A stretch of DNA of 39,595 nt, taken from Cyanobacteria bacterium UBA2566 (GTDB lineage Bacteria > Cyanobacteriota > Cyanobacteriia > Cyanobacteriales > Desertifilaceae). The notes under the pieces are model-generated. The model had not been told where the DNA came from. It saw nothing but the letters and a program-made list of their open reading frames with translations, and ran no database searches. The stretch covers positions 1 through 39,595 of the forward strand of contig DDLS01000198.1 of assembly GCA_002340255.1 (NCBI GenBank). The letters are read 5' to 3'. Below are positions 17,904 through 26,374 of this stretch, piece after piece. A program made the translations under genes and the position numbers. Every line of letters starts with the position of its first letter. Position 1 is the first letter of the stretch.

Positions 17904-19193
17904 ATGATATTTTCTCTTCGTCGCAAGTCGTTTTGGGTATGGATGGCGATCGCCTTTTGTCTGACTTGGCTCATCAGTTGTGGCACGCCCCAACCCAAGG
18001 ATTCTGCTTCCGGGGAAGTGGAATTTTGGACGATGCAATTACAACCTAAGTTTACGGATTATTTCAATGATTTGATTGCCGAGTTTGAGGCTGAAAATCC
18101 AGGAATAACGATTCGTTGGGTGGATGTACCTTGGGCAGCCATGGAGAGTAAAATTTTAACGGCTGTGGCAGCACAAACGGCTCCAGATGTCGTGAATCTG
18201 AATCCCAATTTTGCTTCTACGTTGGCGGCTCGTCAAGCATGGTTGCCCCTGGAGGAGCGTATTAGTGAGGGCGATCGCTCTCTCTATTTACCTGGTATTT
18301 GGAAAGCCAATACCCTCAATGAGATGACATTCGGTTTACCCTGGTATCTCACCACCCGCATCACTCTACATAATCAATCCATTTTACAGGCAGCGGGCAT
18401 TACGGAACCTCCGAAAACCTATGCTCAGTTGGCACAAGTCGCCCAACAGGTGAAAGAAAAAACTGGAAAATTTGCCTTTTTTGTCACCTTTGTCCCTGAA
18501 GATTCCTCGGAAGTCCTAGAGTCCATGGTACAAATGGGGGTGACGTTAGTGGATGAGGAAGGCAAAGCTGCGTTTAATACCCCAGAAGGTAAAGCCGCCT
18601 TTCAATATTGGGTGGATTTATACCAAAAAGGCTGGTTACCCAGGGAAGTGCTAACCCAGGGACATCGGCGAGCCATTGAATTATACCAAGCTGGCGAAGT
18701 GGCACTATTATTCTCTGGCCCAGAATTTATGAATGCGATCGCCACCAACGCGCCCACCATTGCCGAAGTCACCCAAAGTTCTCCCCAAATCACTGGAAAT
18801 ACCGGTAAAATCAACGTTGCCGTCATGAACGTAGTCATCCCTCGTCAAACCGATCAACCCAAAAACGCCCTCAAATTTGCCCTCTTCGTTACCAACCCTG
18901 AAAACCAACTGGCTTTTACCGAAGCCGCCCATGTCTTACCCTCTACGGTAGAATCCGTACAAGAGTATCAAAGTCAACTCAAATCGACTCCCCAATCCAC
19001 TCCCGTAGAAACTGCCCGCTTAATCAGCTCCCAACAATTAGACTCCGCAGAAGTTTTAATTCCCGCGATGAAAGGATTAACTGAATTAAAACAAGCCCTT
19101 TACGACAACCTACAAGCCGCTATGTTAGACGAAAAAACGGTCGATCGAGCAATATCAGATGCCGCAGAAACCTGGAATAGTATGAGTTTTTAA
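17904..19193 (+). CDS. Family 1 extracellular solute-binding lipoprotein (sugar ABC transporter type)
   Basis: A 429-aa lipoprotein. The hydrophobic signal (WVWMAIAFCLTWLISC, cut before CGTPQ) has a lipobox, and the mature part is a periplasmic sugar-binding protein of the MalE/UgpB/GgtB type (VEFWTMQLQPKFTDYF, then DVVNLNPNFAS and FGLPWYLTTRI). The ATG at 17904 was chosen over an upstream in-frame start at 17847 because a GGTGGG ribosome-binding site lies just before it and the signal peptide then starts with basic residues. No permease or ATPase gene is adjacent, so it either serves a transporter encoded elsewhere or acts as a sensor. It is divergent from pilM. Confidence 0.85.
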   Translation: MIFSLRRKSFWVWMAIAFCLTWLISCGTPQPKDSASGEVEFWTMQLQPKFTDYFNDLIAEFEAENPGITIRWVDVPWAAMESKILTAVAAQTAPDVVNLNPNFASTLAARQAWLPLEERISEGDRSLYLPGIWKANTLNEMTFGLPWYLTTRITLHNQSILQAAGITEPPKTYAQLAQVAQQVKEKTGKFAFFVTFVPEDSSEVLESMVQMGVTLVDEEGKAAFNTPEGKAAFQYWVDLYQKGWLPREVLTQGHRRAIELYQAGEVALLFSGPEFMNAIATNAPTIAEVTQSSPQITGNTGKINVAVMNVVIPRQTDQPKNALKFALFVTNPENQLAFTEAAHVLPSTVESVQEYQSQLKSTPQSTPVETARLISSQQLDSAEVLIPAMKGLTELKQALYDNLQAAMLDEKTVDRAISDAAETWNSMSF

Positions 19194-19282
19194 TCATTGG
19201 GTCTCAGCGTGACAGTCGGGCAACAAAAGAGTTCTCTTAAGATGGGATATAATAATTCTACAAAGTTTACCGAGGAAAATCC

Positions 19283-20326
19283 ATGAATATTTTGCTGATG
19301 GGATATTATGGACAGAGGAATATTGGAGATGATTTATTTGTCAAGCAACTCAGTAACTATTTTTCCTGTCGATCTGATGTCGTTAATATCTTCATTCTCT
19401 GCAAAGAAGATTATTACCCTAAAAACAATGAAAAAGTCACCTTTTATGGTGAAGAAAAATTATCGAAGTTACAAAAACTTCTCTTAATTCTCAAGAGCGA
19501 TCGAATTTTTTGGGGAGGAGGGACGGTTAATATTCGAGATCGTCCAACGAATTTGTTGAGAATCCAGTCCTTATCTAGACTAATGGGGAAAAAGTTTGGC
19601 TTTCTGGGAATTGGTTTAGAAGCGGTTGATGCGGAAGTCCAAGAGGAAAGCTATGATATTTTCCAAAAATCATCTCTTTTGTATCTGCGCGATCGGTCAT
19701 CGTATGATATAGCCTCTAATTACTTTAAAAATAAAGAGGCAATTTACCTAGGTGGGGATTTAGTATTTATTGATTTAAATATTTACCACAATTATATTCA
19801 ATCTAAAACCAATAATCAACTGCAAAATATTTCATTTTCTGGTAAATTTTGGTGGGGAGAAGGTAGAGGCGAGTTCTATGCGCATCAACTTTTACCTGTG
19901 ATTGAAAAATACAATTCAGTGATTCATTTACTCCCCGGTCATGTGGGAACAGAAAGAAATGATAATCAATTCCATGAACGGTTAAAGAAATATCTACCCC
20001 AGCAGAACTATCAATTACACTCATGGGAAGAGCCAGAAGAGTTTATCGAGATTCTCAGTGCCATGGATTTTCATTTCGGAAATCGATTGCACTCGATTAT
20101 TTTAGCTGACATTTTAGGTGTTCCTAATATAGGAATTGATAGACTTGGCTCTAAAATTGGAAACTACATAGAAAAAACGAATTTGTTGGTTGAGGAGAGA
20201 AGAGTGGATTTCATGGAAGAAATTGGACTAGATCGGATAGAGAGAATCTTGAATCAATATGTCCGACCTGCTCAATTTATTTCCCATGAATCAGAACAGG
20301 CAAAAAAATGTTTAGAAAAAGTATAA
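19283..20326 (+). CDS. Polysaccharide pyruvyl transferase family protein
   Basis: A 347-aa protein with the CsaB-like N-terminus (MNILLMGYYGQRNIGDDLF), GGGTVNIRD, the middle segment DRSSYDIASNYF, and HLLPGHVGTERND followed by FHFGNRLHSIILADILGVP, the typical C-terminal donor-site block. Members transfer pyruvate from phosphoenolpyruvate to sugar residues of cell-wall or exopolysaccharides. A GAGGA ribosome-binding site lies about 8 bases before the ATG. The DNA is visibly more AT-rich than its neighbours, and no other polysaccharide genes are adjacent, so it may be acquired. A MITE-like element follows about 90 bases after the stop. Confidence 0.85.
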   Translation: MNILLMGYYGQRNIGDDLFVKQLSNYFSCRSDVVNIFILCKEDYYPKNNEKVTFYGEEKLSKLQKLLLILKSDRIFWGGGTVNIRDRPTNLLRIQSLSRLMGKKFGFLGIGLEAVDAEVQEESYDIFQKSSLLYLRDRSSYDIASNYFKNKEAIYLGGDLVFIDLNIYHNYIQSKTNNQLQNISFSGKFWWGEGRGEFYAHQLLPVIEKYNSVIHLLPGHVGTERNDNQFHERLKKYLPQQNYQLHSWEEPEEFIEILSAMDFHFGNRLHSIILADILGVPNIGIDRLGSKIGNYIEKTNLLVEERRVDFMEEIGLDRIERILNQYVRPAQFISHESEQAKKCLEKV

Positions 20327-20412
20327 ATTGATAGCTTATAATCCCACTCAATCAGCAAATAATCTCAAAAACTTTTTCCAGGGATCTAAAATTTTGTTAT
20401 CAAAATCTAAAA

Positions 20413-20645
20413 TATCCCTCTTCTGTCACTCTCCGAGTTCAATGAATAGGAAATCTGCCAATTATCCGGAAGGATAAAAGGATTGAAATTGATTAACGGT
20501 GTTAATCAATTTATTAAATCCCCTCCATAAATAAGAACAATGTTTTAAGATCTGTAACTCTACATCCATTGATCTATCTCGCTTTTAGCTATTGATACTC
20601 TATTTTATTCTATCTTCATTCTCGGAGAGTGACAGAAGAGGGCTA
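20413..20645. mobile_element. MITE-like element with 22-bp perfect terminal inverted repeats
   Basis: The sequence 20416-20437 (starting CCCTCTTCTGTCAC) is repeated exactly as its reverse complement at 20621-20642. One mismatched base and then TA flank each end (TA at 20413-20414 and 20644-20645), as expected for TA target duplication by IS630/Tc1-type transposases. The 183-base interior has no gene but holds a second palindrome, ATTGATTAAC 20488-20497 with GTTAATCAAT 20501-20510. It is non-coding, so it would need a transposase in trans. It lies in the spacer before gatB. Confidence 0.65.
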
Positions 20646-20732
20646 ATCTACAACACCCATGAAAAAGATCCCTCATCCCCCACAGATCGGCGATAATGGA
20701 AGTTAACCTGAACTTAAAAGAAGACTTCACCT

Positions 20733-22217
20733 ATGGCCACTGCTGCACCTGCAAAAACCGAGTATGAAGCGATTATTGGTTTGGAAACTCACTGCCAACT
20801 GAGTACGGAAACCAAGATTTTCTCCTATTCCTCCACAGCCTTTGGTGCAACACCGAACACGAATATCGATCCCATTTGCTTGGGTTTACCGGGGGTGTTG
20901 CCGGTTTTGAATCAGAAGGTTTTAGAATATGCCGTGAAAGCGGGTTTAGCCCTGAACTGCACGATCGCCGAATACAGCAAGTTCGATCGCAAACAATATT
21001 TTTATCCCGATCTGCCCAAAAACTATCAGATTTCTCAATACGATCTCCCCATTGCCGAACATGGGTGGCTGGAAATTGAGTTAGCGGATAAAGAGGGGAA
21101 ACCGCAACGAAAAAAAATCGGCATTACCCGCTTGCACATGGAGGAGGATGCGGGGAAATTAGTCCATGGAGGGAGCGATCGCCTTTCCGGTTCCACCTTC
21201 TCCCTCGTAGACTACAATCGGGCAGGCATTCCTCTGATTGAAATTGTCTCGGAACCCGACTTACGCTCTGGCGAAGAAGCGGCTGAATATGCCCAAGAAT
21301 TACGCCGCATCGTCCGCTATCTGGGCGTTAGCGATGGCAATATGCAAGAAGGATCGCTGCGTTGCGATGTGAATATTTCCGTGCGTCCTGTGGGACAAAA
21401 AGAGTTTGGCGTGAAGGTGGAAATTAAGAATATGAACTCCTTTACCGCCATTCAAAAAGCTATTGATTATGAAATTGAACGGCAAATTGAAGCCATTGAA
21501 GCCGGAGAGCCAATTTTCCAAGAAACTCGCCTGTGGGAAGAAGGAGCGCAACGCACCATCAGTATGCGGAGTAAGGAAGGATCGAGCGACTATCGCTATT
21601 TTCCTGAACCGGATTTACCCCCACTTCAGGTTTCTGCGGATCGACTCTCCCAATGGAAGGGAGAATTACCCGAATTACCCGCACAAAAACGCGATCGCTA
21701 TGAAACCGAGTTAGGCTTATCCTCCTATGATGCTCGCGTAATCACCGATGATAGCAGCGTGGCGACCTTTTTCGAGGCAACCCTCGCGGCTGGTGGAACC
21801 CCCAAACTGGCAGCAAACTGGATTATGGGCGATATTGCCGCTTATCTCAATGCCGAGAAAGTGAAAATCACTGAAATTGCCCTCAGTCCAGAAGCCTTAG
21901 CTGAGTTAATCAAGCTCATTGAAGCCAAAACCATTAGCTCGAAAATTGCCAAGGATCTGCTCCCGGAATTACTCACCAAAGGTGGATCGCCGGAAAAATT
22001 AGTTGAAAGTAAGGGGTTAACCCAAATTTCCGATCCCGAAACCCTCAACGCCATGATCGCCGAAGTAATAGCCGCTCATCCCAAGGAACTGGAGCAGTAC
22101 CGCAATGGTAAAACCAAGCTCAAAGGTTTCTTTGTAGGGCAAATGATGAAGAAAACTGGAGGTCGAGCCGATCCAAAGTTAACCAACCAACTCTTAGCCA
22201 AGCAGTTAGATGCTTGA
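20733..22217 (+). CDS. gatB: Asp-tRNA(Asn)/Glu-tRNA(Gln) amidotransferase subunit B
   Basis: A 494-aa protein of normal length. With GatA and GatC it converts Glu-tRNA(Gln) to Gln-tRNA(Gln), which cyanobacteria need because they lack glutaminyl-tRNA synthetase. Signature segments: EAIIGLETHCQLSTETK at the N-terminus, KNYQISQYDLPI, ITRLHMEEDAGKL, LVDYNRAGIPLIEIVSEPD, MQEGSLRCDVNISV, and the C-terminal YqeY-like tRNA-binding tail ending FFVGQMMKKTGGRADPKL. GatB carries the kinase-like site that activates the tRNA-bound glutamate. It appears monocistronic; gatA and gatC are not in the window. Confidence 0.98.
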   Translation: MATAAPAKTEYEAIIGLETHCQLSTETKIFSYSSTAFGATPNTNIDPICLGLPGVLPVLNQKVLEYAVKAGLALNCTIAEYSKFDRKQYFYPDLPKNYQISQYDLPIAEHGWLEIELADKEGKPQRKKIGITRLHMEEDAGKLVHGGSDRLSGSTFSLVDYNRAGIPLIEIVSEPDLRSGEEAAEYAQELRRIVRYLGVSDGNMQEGSLRCDVNISVRPVGQKEFGVKVEIKNMNSFTAIQKAIDYEIERQIEAIEAGEPIFQETRLWEEGAQRTISMRSKEGSSDYRYFPEPDLPPLQVSADRLSQWKGELPELPAQKRDRYETELGLSSYDARVITDDSSVATFFEATLAAGGTPKLAANWIMGDIAAYLNAEKVKITEIALSPEALAELIKLIEAKTISSKIAKDLLPELLTKGGSPEKLVESKGLTQISDPETLNAMIAEVIAAHPKELEQYRNGKTKLKGFFVGQMMKKTGGRADPKLTNQLLAKQLDA

Positions 22218-22425
22218 GCTTCATCATTTCTTGATATTACTGCCGAGATCTCCAGTCCGTAGCTGTCTCCATAGTAATACTGAAATATCAATCTAAATTC
22301 TGCTGTTTTGCTAGGACAGCCGTTCCTTTATCCAAGATAACCCTGAAGTATATTCCATGAATTAATTCATCTTCTAGGGATCGAAATAAATAGAATCAGA
22401 AAAAACACTGATTTTTGTACGAAAA

Positions 22426-22451
22426 TGGGGCTTAAAACGCCCCAATTTTTT
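22426..22451 (+). terminator. Intrinsic terminator after gatB
   Basis: TGGGGC (22426-22431) pairs with GCCCCA (22439-22444) across a 7-base loop and is followed by ATTTTTTC. It lies about 209 bases after the gatB stop on the same strand. Confidence 0.7.
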
Positions 22452-22563
22452 CATCAAAAAATTATAAAAAGGGGTTTTACCCCACACCCCTACTATGTAA
22501 TAATATGATAAGTAGATGCACCCTGATGGTAGGGAGAGTCCTGTGGCTCTCCTTATTTTTTTT
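22452..22563 (+). ncRNA. Candidate small RNA or leader ending in an intrinsic terminator
   Basis: Between the gatB terminator and argJ there is a second complete terminator on the same strand: GGAGAG (22533-22538) pairs with CTCTCC (22547-22552), followed by a run of eight T. A small hairpin, GGGG 22471/CCCC 22480, precedes it. No reading frame of note lies between the two terminators, so a short independent transcript (roughly 55-100 nt) is possible. The 5' end is unknown, and I recognise no known family such as Yfr1 or Yfr2. Confidence 0.3.
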
Positions 22564-22569
22564 GGAATT

Positions 22570-22584
22570 TAGGGAATAGGGAAT
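22570..22584. repeat. TAGGGAA heptamer repeat, two copies
   Basis: Two tandem units, TAGGGAATAGGGAAT. This is the same heptamer as at 1120-1147 and 23926-23943. Confidence 0.75.
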
Positions 22585-22629
22585 CGAGGACATCTGGGTC
22601 TCCCTATTGCCTTGCTATTACCCATTACC

Positions 22630-22642
22630 AGCGCAAAGCGCT
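22630..22642. repeat. Palindrome AGCGCAAAGCGCT
   Basis: A perfect 5-bp palindrome around AAA, located 45 bases before the argJ start. Related motifs with the core GCGCAAAGC(G/T)CT flank the channel gene at 25367-25382 and 26145-26160. Confidence 0.6.
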
Positions 22643-22686
22643 ATAATTGCCTTTCGTACCGATTGACAGCAGGGGAATTTACAGGT

Positions 22687-23928
22687 ATGTCAGATTGGCA
22701 AGTCATAGAAGGCGGAGTCACTGCACCGAAGGGGTATCAAGCCGCAGGCATTACAGCAGGTTTAAAGCCTTCAGGACAACCGGATTTAGCGTTGATTGTA
22801 TCGGATGTGGAAGCGATCGCCGCAGGAGTCTTTACCACGGTACAAGTCCGTGCTGCTTGTGTAGACTACTGTCGTCAGCGTTTGGAGAAGAAAGCGAGCG
22901 CTAAAGCCATTCTCTGTAACTCTGGTCAAGCCAATGCAGCGACAGGGGAAGCTGGATGGAATGATGCTCTAGAGAGTGCATCGCTGTTAGGCACAGCTCT
23001 CAATATCGATCCGAAGTCGATCCTTTTAGCGTCTACTGGTGTCATTGGTCAGCGAATTAAAATGGAGGCCATGCGCTCTGGTATTCCCCAAGTGGTCTCC
23101 AGTTTATCGAGTGAAGGCTCAGATACCGCTGCTAAAGCCATTATGACCACGGATTTAGTGCCAAAAACGATCGCTCTAGAAGCCGAATTTGGCGATCGCC
23201 CCGTCCGCGTTGGTGGTATTGCCAAAGGGTCTGGGATGATCCATCCCAATATGGCCACCCTGTTAGCCTTCGTCACCTGTGATGCTACAGTTTCCCCTCA
23301 TCTGTGGCAAGAAATGCTCGGCCGAGCAGCGAACCGCAGCTTTAACCAAATTACCGTCGATGGCGATACCAGCACCAATGATAGTTTGATTGCCCTAGCC
23401 AATGGTCAATCTCGCACTCCCGCCATTACCAGCATGGGGCCGGAAGCCGAAAAACTCGAAGCCATGTTAACCACAGTATGCCAATATTTGGCCAAGGCGA
23501 TCGCCCGTGATGGAGAAGGTGCAACCTGTTTACTCGAAGTCGAAGTCTCTGGTGCAGATAACGAAGAAGCGGCTAGTCAAGTAGCTAAAACCATTGTCGG
23601 CTCATCCCTTGTCAAATCGGCCATTTTTGGCCGCGATCCCAACTGGGGAAGAATTGCGGCTGCTGCCGGTCGTGCTGGAGTCCACTTTGAAGCAGAAAAC
23701 CTCAATATTACGTTAGGCGACTTCAAGATGATGGAGAATGGCCAACCCCTCACCTTCGACCGCGATGCTGCCAGCGCATACATGAAACAAGCTGCCCAAG
23801 GTGCATATTTGCAAGCCGATACCGTTAAAATCGGTGTTTCCATCGGCAATGGTCCGGGAACCTCCAAAGCGTGGGGATGCGATCTTAGCTACGATTACGT
23901 CAAGATTAACGCTGAATACACGACGTAG
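22687..23928 (+). CDS. argJ: Bifunctional ornithine acetyltransferase / N-acetylglutamate synthase
   Basis: A 413-aa enzyme of arginine synthesis. It moves the acetyl group from N-acetylornithine to glutamate (and can use acetyl-CoA), recycling acetate in the cyclic pathway. The start at MSDWQVIEGGVTAPKGYQAAG gives the normal family length; an upstream in-frame ATG at 22612 would add 25 aa unlike the family, and AGGGGA lies about 11 bases before the chosen ATG. The self-cleavage site is in KGSGMIHPNMATLLAF; T191 becomes the N-terminal nucleophile of the beta chain. Other family segments are FNQITVDGDTSTND and GRDPNWGRIAAAAGRAG. The TAG stop is the first codon of a heptamer repeat. Confidence 0.97.
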   Translation: MSDWQVIEGGVTAPKGYQAAGITAGLKPSGQPDLALIVSDVEAIAAGVFTTVQVRAACVDYCRQRLEKKASAKAILCNSGQANAATGEAGWNDALESASLLGTALNIDPKSILLASTGVIGQRIKMEAMRSGIPQVVSSLSSEGSDTAAKAIMTTDLVPKTIALEAEFGDRPVRVGGIAKGSGMIHPNMATLLAFVTCDATVSPHLWQEMLGRAANRSFNQITVDGDTSTNDSLIALANGQSRTPAITSMGPEAEKLEAMLTTVCQYLAKAIARDGEGATCLLEVEVSGADNEEAASQVAKTIVGSSLVKSAIFGRDPNWGRIAAAAGRAGVHFEAENLNITLGDFKMMENGQPLTFDRDAASAYMKQAAQGAYLQADTVKIGVSIGNGPGTSKAWGCDLSYDYVKINAEYTT

Positions 23929-23943
23929 GGAATAGGGAATAGG
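23926..23943. repeat. TAGGGAA heptamer repeat at the argJ stop codon
   Basis: TAGGGAATAGGGAATAGG begins exactly with the argJ TAG stop. It is in the same orientation relative to its gene as the copy that ends the hypothetical gene at 1131. Confidence 0.8.
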
Positions 23944-24070
23944 TAAGAGGCAAAAGGCAATCTTCCCCATCCCCCTATCCTCCCATCCCCAACAAACTTA
24001 AACAAAAGGCCCAACGGGAGTTAAAATAGGATGCCAATGATTGCATAATCTAAATCGACCCAGCGTTTTT

Positions 24071-24631
24071 ATGATTTCGAGTAACGATTTTAGAACGGGC
24101 GTGACCATTGAACTCGATGGCGGTGTATGGCGGGTAATCGAGTTCTTGCACGTTAAACCAGGTAAGGGATCTGCCTTTGTGCGGACAAAGCTGAAGAATG
24201 CCCAAACAGGAAGTGTGGTTGAGCGCACCTTCCGCGCCGGTGAAACAGTTCCTCAAGCCAATCTAGAGAAGCGAACGAAGCAGTTTACTTATCGAGAAGC
24301 GGATCAGTTTGTATTCATGGATATGGAGACTTATGAAGAGAGTCGCCTGAATGAATCCCAAATTGGCGATCGCGTCAAATATCTTAAGGAAGAAATGGAA
24401 GTGAATGTCCTTACCTGGGGCGAGAAAGTGATAGAGGTAGAATTACCCAATTCTGTCGTTTTAGAAGTCACGGAAACCGATCCCGGAGTCAAGGGAGACA
24501 CGGCTACAGGAGGAACGAAACCAGCTACTGTGGAAACCGGCGCAACGGTTATGGTTCCTTTGTTTATCTCCATTGGAGAAAAAGTTAAAATTGACACCCG
24601 CAATGATGAGTACTTAGGTCGAGAAAAGTAA
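24071..24631 (+). CDS. efp: Translation elongation factor P
   Basis: A 186-aa protein that binds the ribosome between P and E sites and relieves stalling at consecutive prolines. The start MISSNDFRTGVTIELDGG is the normal N-terminus; an in-frame ATG 30 bases upstream is unlike the family. K32 sits at the loop tip in HVKPGKGSAF, the position modified in some bacteria. Three beta-barrel domains are expected, ending in the conserved FISIGEKVKIDTRNDEYLGRE. accB follows 63 bases downstream, a pairing conserved in cyanobacteria, so the two are probably co-transcribed. Confidence 0.97.
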   Translation: MISSNDFRTGVTIELDGGVWRVIEFLHVKPGKGSAFVRTKLKNAQTGSVVERTFRAGETVPQANLEKRTKQFTYREADQFVFMDMETYEESRLNESQIGDRVKYLKEEMEVNVLTWGEKVIEVELPNSVVLEVTETDPGVKGDTATGGTKPATVETGATVMVPLFISIGEKVKIDTRNDEYLGREK

Positions 24632-24694
24632 CGGCATTAACCAAACGGGTTAAAACGATTGTATTCCAAACACTAGAGAAAGGGTGAAGAAACT

Positions 24695-25183
24695 GTGAAT
24701 TTGAACTTTGACGAACTCCGTGAGTTAATTATTACTGTAAGTCAAACCGATGTGGCGGAGTTGACGTTAAAGAGTGATGCCTTTGAGTTGACAGTTCGTA
24801 AAGGAGAAACTGGAACGGTAACCAGTGTTTCTCAGATTGCCGTATCTCCCCCAGTTGTCCAAACTCCAGTGGTGCCACCGACACCAAGTTCTCCAACAGT
24901 GCCTCCAGCAACTGAAGTCTCTCCACCTCCTCTAGAACAAAAGTTAGAAGAGATTAAGTCACCAATGGTAGGTACATTCTATCGCGCTGCAACTCCTGAT
25001 GAAGCTCCATTTACGGAACTGGGCGCTCAGATTCAGGTAGGGGATACGGTATGTATTATTGAGGCGATGAAGTTGATGAATGAACTGGAGGCGGAAGTTT
25101 CTGGAGAGGTGGTAGAAATTTTGGTGGAAAATGCCCAACCCATTGAGTTCGGACAAGTGTTGATGCGAGTGAAAGCTAGTTAG
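24695..25183 (+). CDS. accB: Biotin carboxyl carrier protein of acetyl-CoA carboxylase
   Basis: A 162-aa carrier subunit. Biotin on K126, in EAMKLMNE, shuttles carboxyl groups between biotin carboxylase (AccC) and the carboxyltransferase in the first step of fatty acid synthesis. An N-terminal helical region (1-50) is followed by a flexible Pro/Val/Thr linker (51-80) and the biotinyl domain (about 85-162). The start codon is GTG, with AGAAAGGG about 8 bases before it; no other start gives the conserved N-terminus NLNFDELRELI. It probably forms an operon with efp. Confidence 0.96.
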   Translation: MNLNFDELRELIITVSQTDVAELTLKSDAFELTVRKGETGTVTSVSQIAVSPPVVQTPVVPPTPSSPTVPPATEVSPPPLEQKLEEIKSPMVGTFYRAATPDEAPFTELGAQIQVGDTVCIIEAMKLMNELEAEVSGEVVEILVENAQPIEFGQVLMRVKAS

Positions 25184-25300
25184 GGTTTATTAAGATTAGA
25201 CTTTAACTTCATTGGCGAAGGCGATCGCAAAAATTCCCTATCTTTACCATTGCCAAACTTCTTTTAGAATCTTATCTCATTTCCCTAGAAACCTCCACTT

Positions 25301-25332
25301 AAAAAACGTCAGTTTTGGATAAGCTCAAAACT
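25301..25332 (-). terminator. Intrinsic terminator after the channel gene
   Basis: AGTTTTG (25311-25317) and CAAAACT (25326-25332) form a 7-bp stem. Read on the minus strand it is followed by GAC and six T. It lies about 60 bases beyond the stop of the channel gene. Confidence 0.55.
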
Positions 25333-25366
25333 AAATTTAGTCTGTTGTTCACTTCTTCTACTAGAG

Positions 25367-25382
25367 CGCAAAGCTCTGTAAG
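25367..25382. repeat. Short palindromic repeat flanking the channel gene, left copy
   Basis: CGCAAAGCTCTGTAAG lies within the hairpin AGAGC-GCAAA-GCTCT (25363-25377). It matches the reverse complement of 26145-26160 at 14 of 16 positions, so the two copies flank the channel gene in inverted orientation. Confidence 0.55.
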
Positions 25383-25391
25383 AATTTGATA

Positions 25392-26087
25392 TTAGCTTAT
25401 GTTTGAGCGATCTTCATTAGCTTTAGCTTGTGTGGTATACAGACCCACTAATCTAGCAATAAAAATAGATGGATACATTAACCCTACTATTGCCTCTGAA
25501 ATAGCCAAAGTCATAGCAAATTTATTAACGGGTACAATATCTCCATAGCCTAATGTTGTTAAAGTTGTAAAACTGTAGTAGACAATTTCATAGCCATTTT
25601 CTAGCTCTAAGACTGAGGATGAAAGATGGAAAGCATCTGGATCGAATATCAAAATAATCTGATAAAACATTAACCAGAGAAATCCCAACAGGATAAAAAT
25701 ACAAATTCCTCCATTGATGACATCTAGATCGACTCTGATTTGACTAAAAATCCTGCTGCCTATAGCAAGGATTGCTAGGATCAGAAAACTGGCGTAGGAG
25801 ATTTGAGCAACCAGATTTGTCAAGGTATTTAAAATAATACTTCCTTCAAAATAAAGAATATCTAAGATAAATGATAATCCAGCTAAAAGTCTTAAGATAT
25901 AAATCCATAGTTTTGGCATAGACAAGGTGTTGACAACCAAAAGGTTGGTCATCAAGAATCCAAAGCTAATAATTAAATAACCGAATCGATTGCTCGCGAG
26001 AGGAGTGAGAAAAAACAATATGGTTAAATCAATGAGAAGCTTGGTAAACGATGTTTTTTGTTTAGATGAAATACCCAGTATATTCAT
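25392..26087 (-). CDS. Potassium channel family protein
   Basis: A membrane protein of about 231 aa. The selectivity filter TLGYGD (196-201 counted from the longest frame) lies in a pore loop (YSFTTLTTLGYGDIVPVNKFAMT) between two membrane segments. Four further hydrophobic segments precede it, giving a six-segment layout like voltage-gated channels, but no arginine-rich S4 is evident, so voltage sensing is doubtful. No cytoplasmic RCK/TrkA domain is present; the protein ends soon after the last membrane segment. The ATG at 26087 is preferred to a TTG at 26141; neither has a clear ribosome-binding site. The gene is AT-rich and flanked by short inverted palindromic repeats. Confidence 0.82.
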   Translation of the reverse strand: MNILGISSKQKTSFTKLLIDLTILFFLTPLASNRFGYLIISFGFLMTNLLVVNTLSMPKLWIYILRLLAGLSFILDILYFEGSIILNTLTNLVAQISYASFLILAILAIGSRIFSQIRVDLDVINGGICIFILLGFLWLMFYQIILIFDPDAFHLSSSVLELENGYEIVYYSFTTLTTLGYGDIVPVNKFAMTLAISEAIVGLMYPSIFIARLVGLYTTQAKANEDRSNIS

Positions 26088-26144
26088 GGATTTATGGCAG
26101 GAAATTATCGGTATAGCGATTCTCTTTTCTATGGAGTACAAAGC

Positions 26145-26160
26145 CTTACAGCGCTTTGTG
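26145..26160. repeat. Short palindromic repeat flanking the channel gene, right copy
   Basis: CTTACAGCGCTTTGTG is the inverted partner of 25367-25382 (14 of 16 positions). The remaining spacer up to the methyltransferase gene (to 26374) shows nothing else I can identify. Confidence 0.5.
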
Positions 26161-26374
26161 ATGTTATGAGTTGCAGTAAAAAAATCACCTAAATTTCTCT
26201 GCTTGAGTAGTTACATAGACAACTTCATGATACTTATGAGCAGAGAAGCCATTGCTAGAACCACTACAATGATAAAGATTGGATCAGCATAGGGAGTGAA
26301 TAAGGTTAAAGCAACGGCTTCATTGAGTCAACCATACTTTGCTTTGCTCTTACTCGGATCTGAAGCTCAATCTC

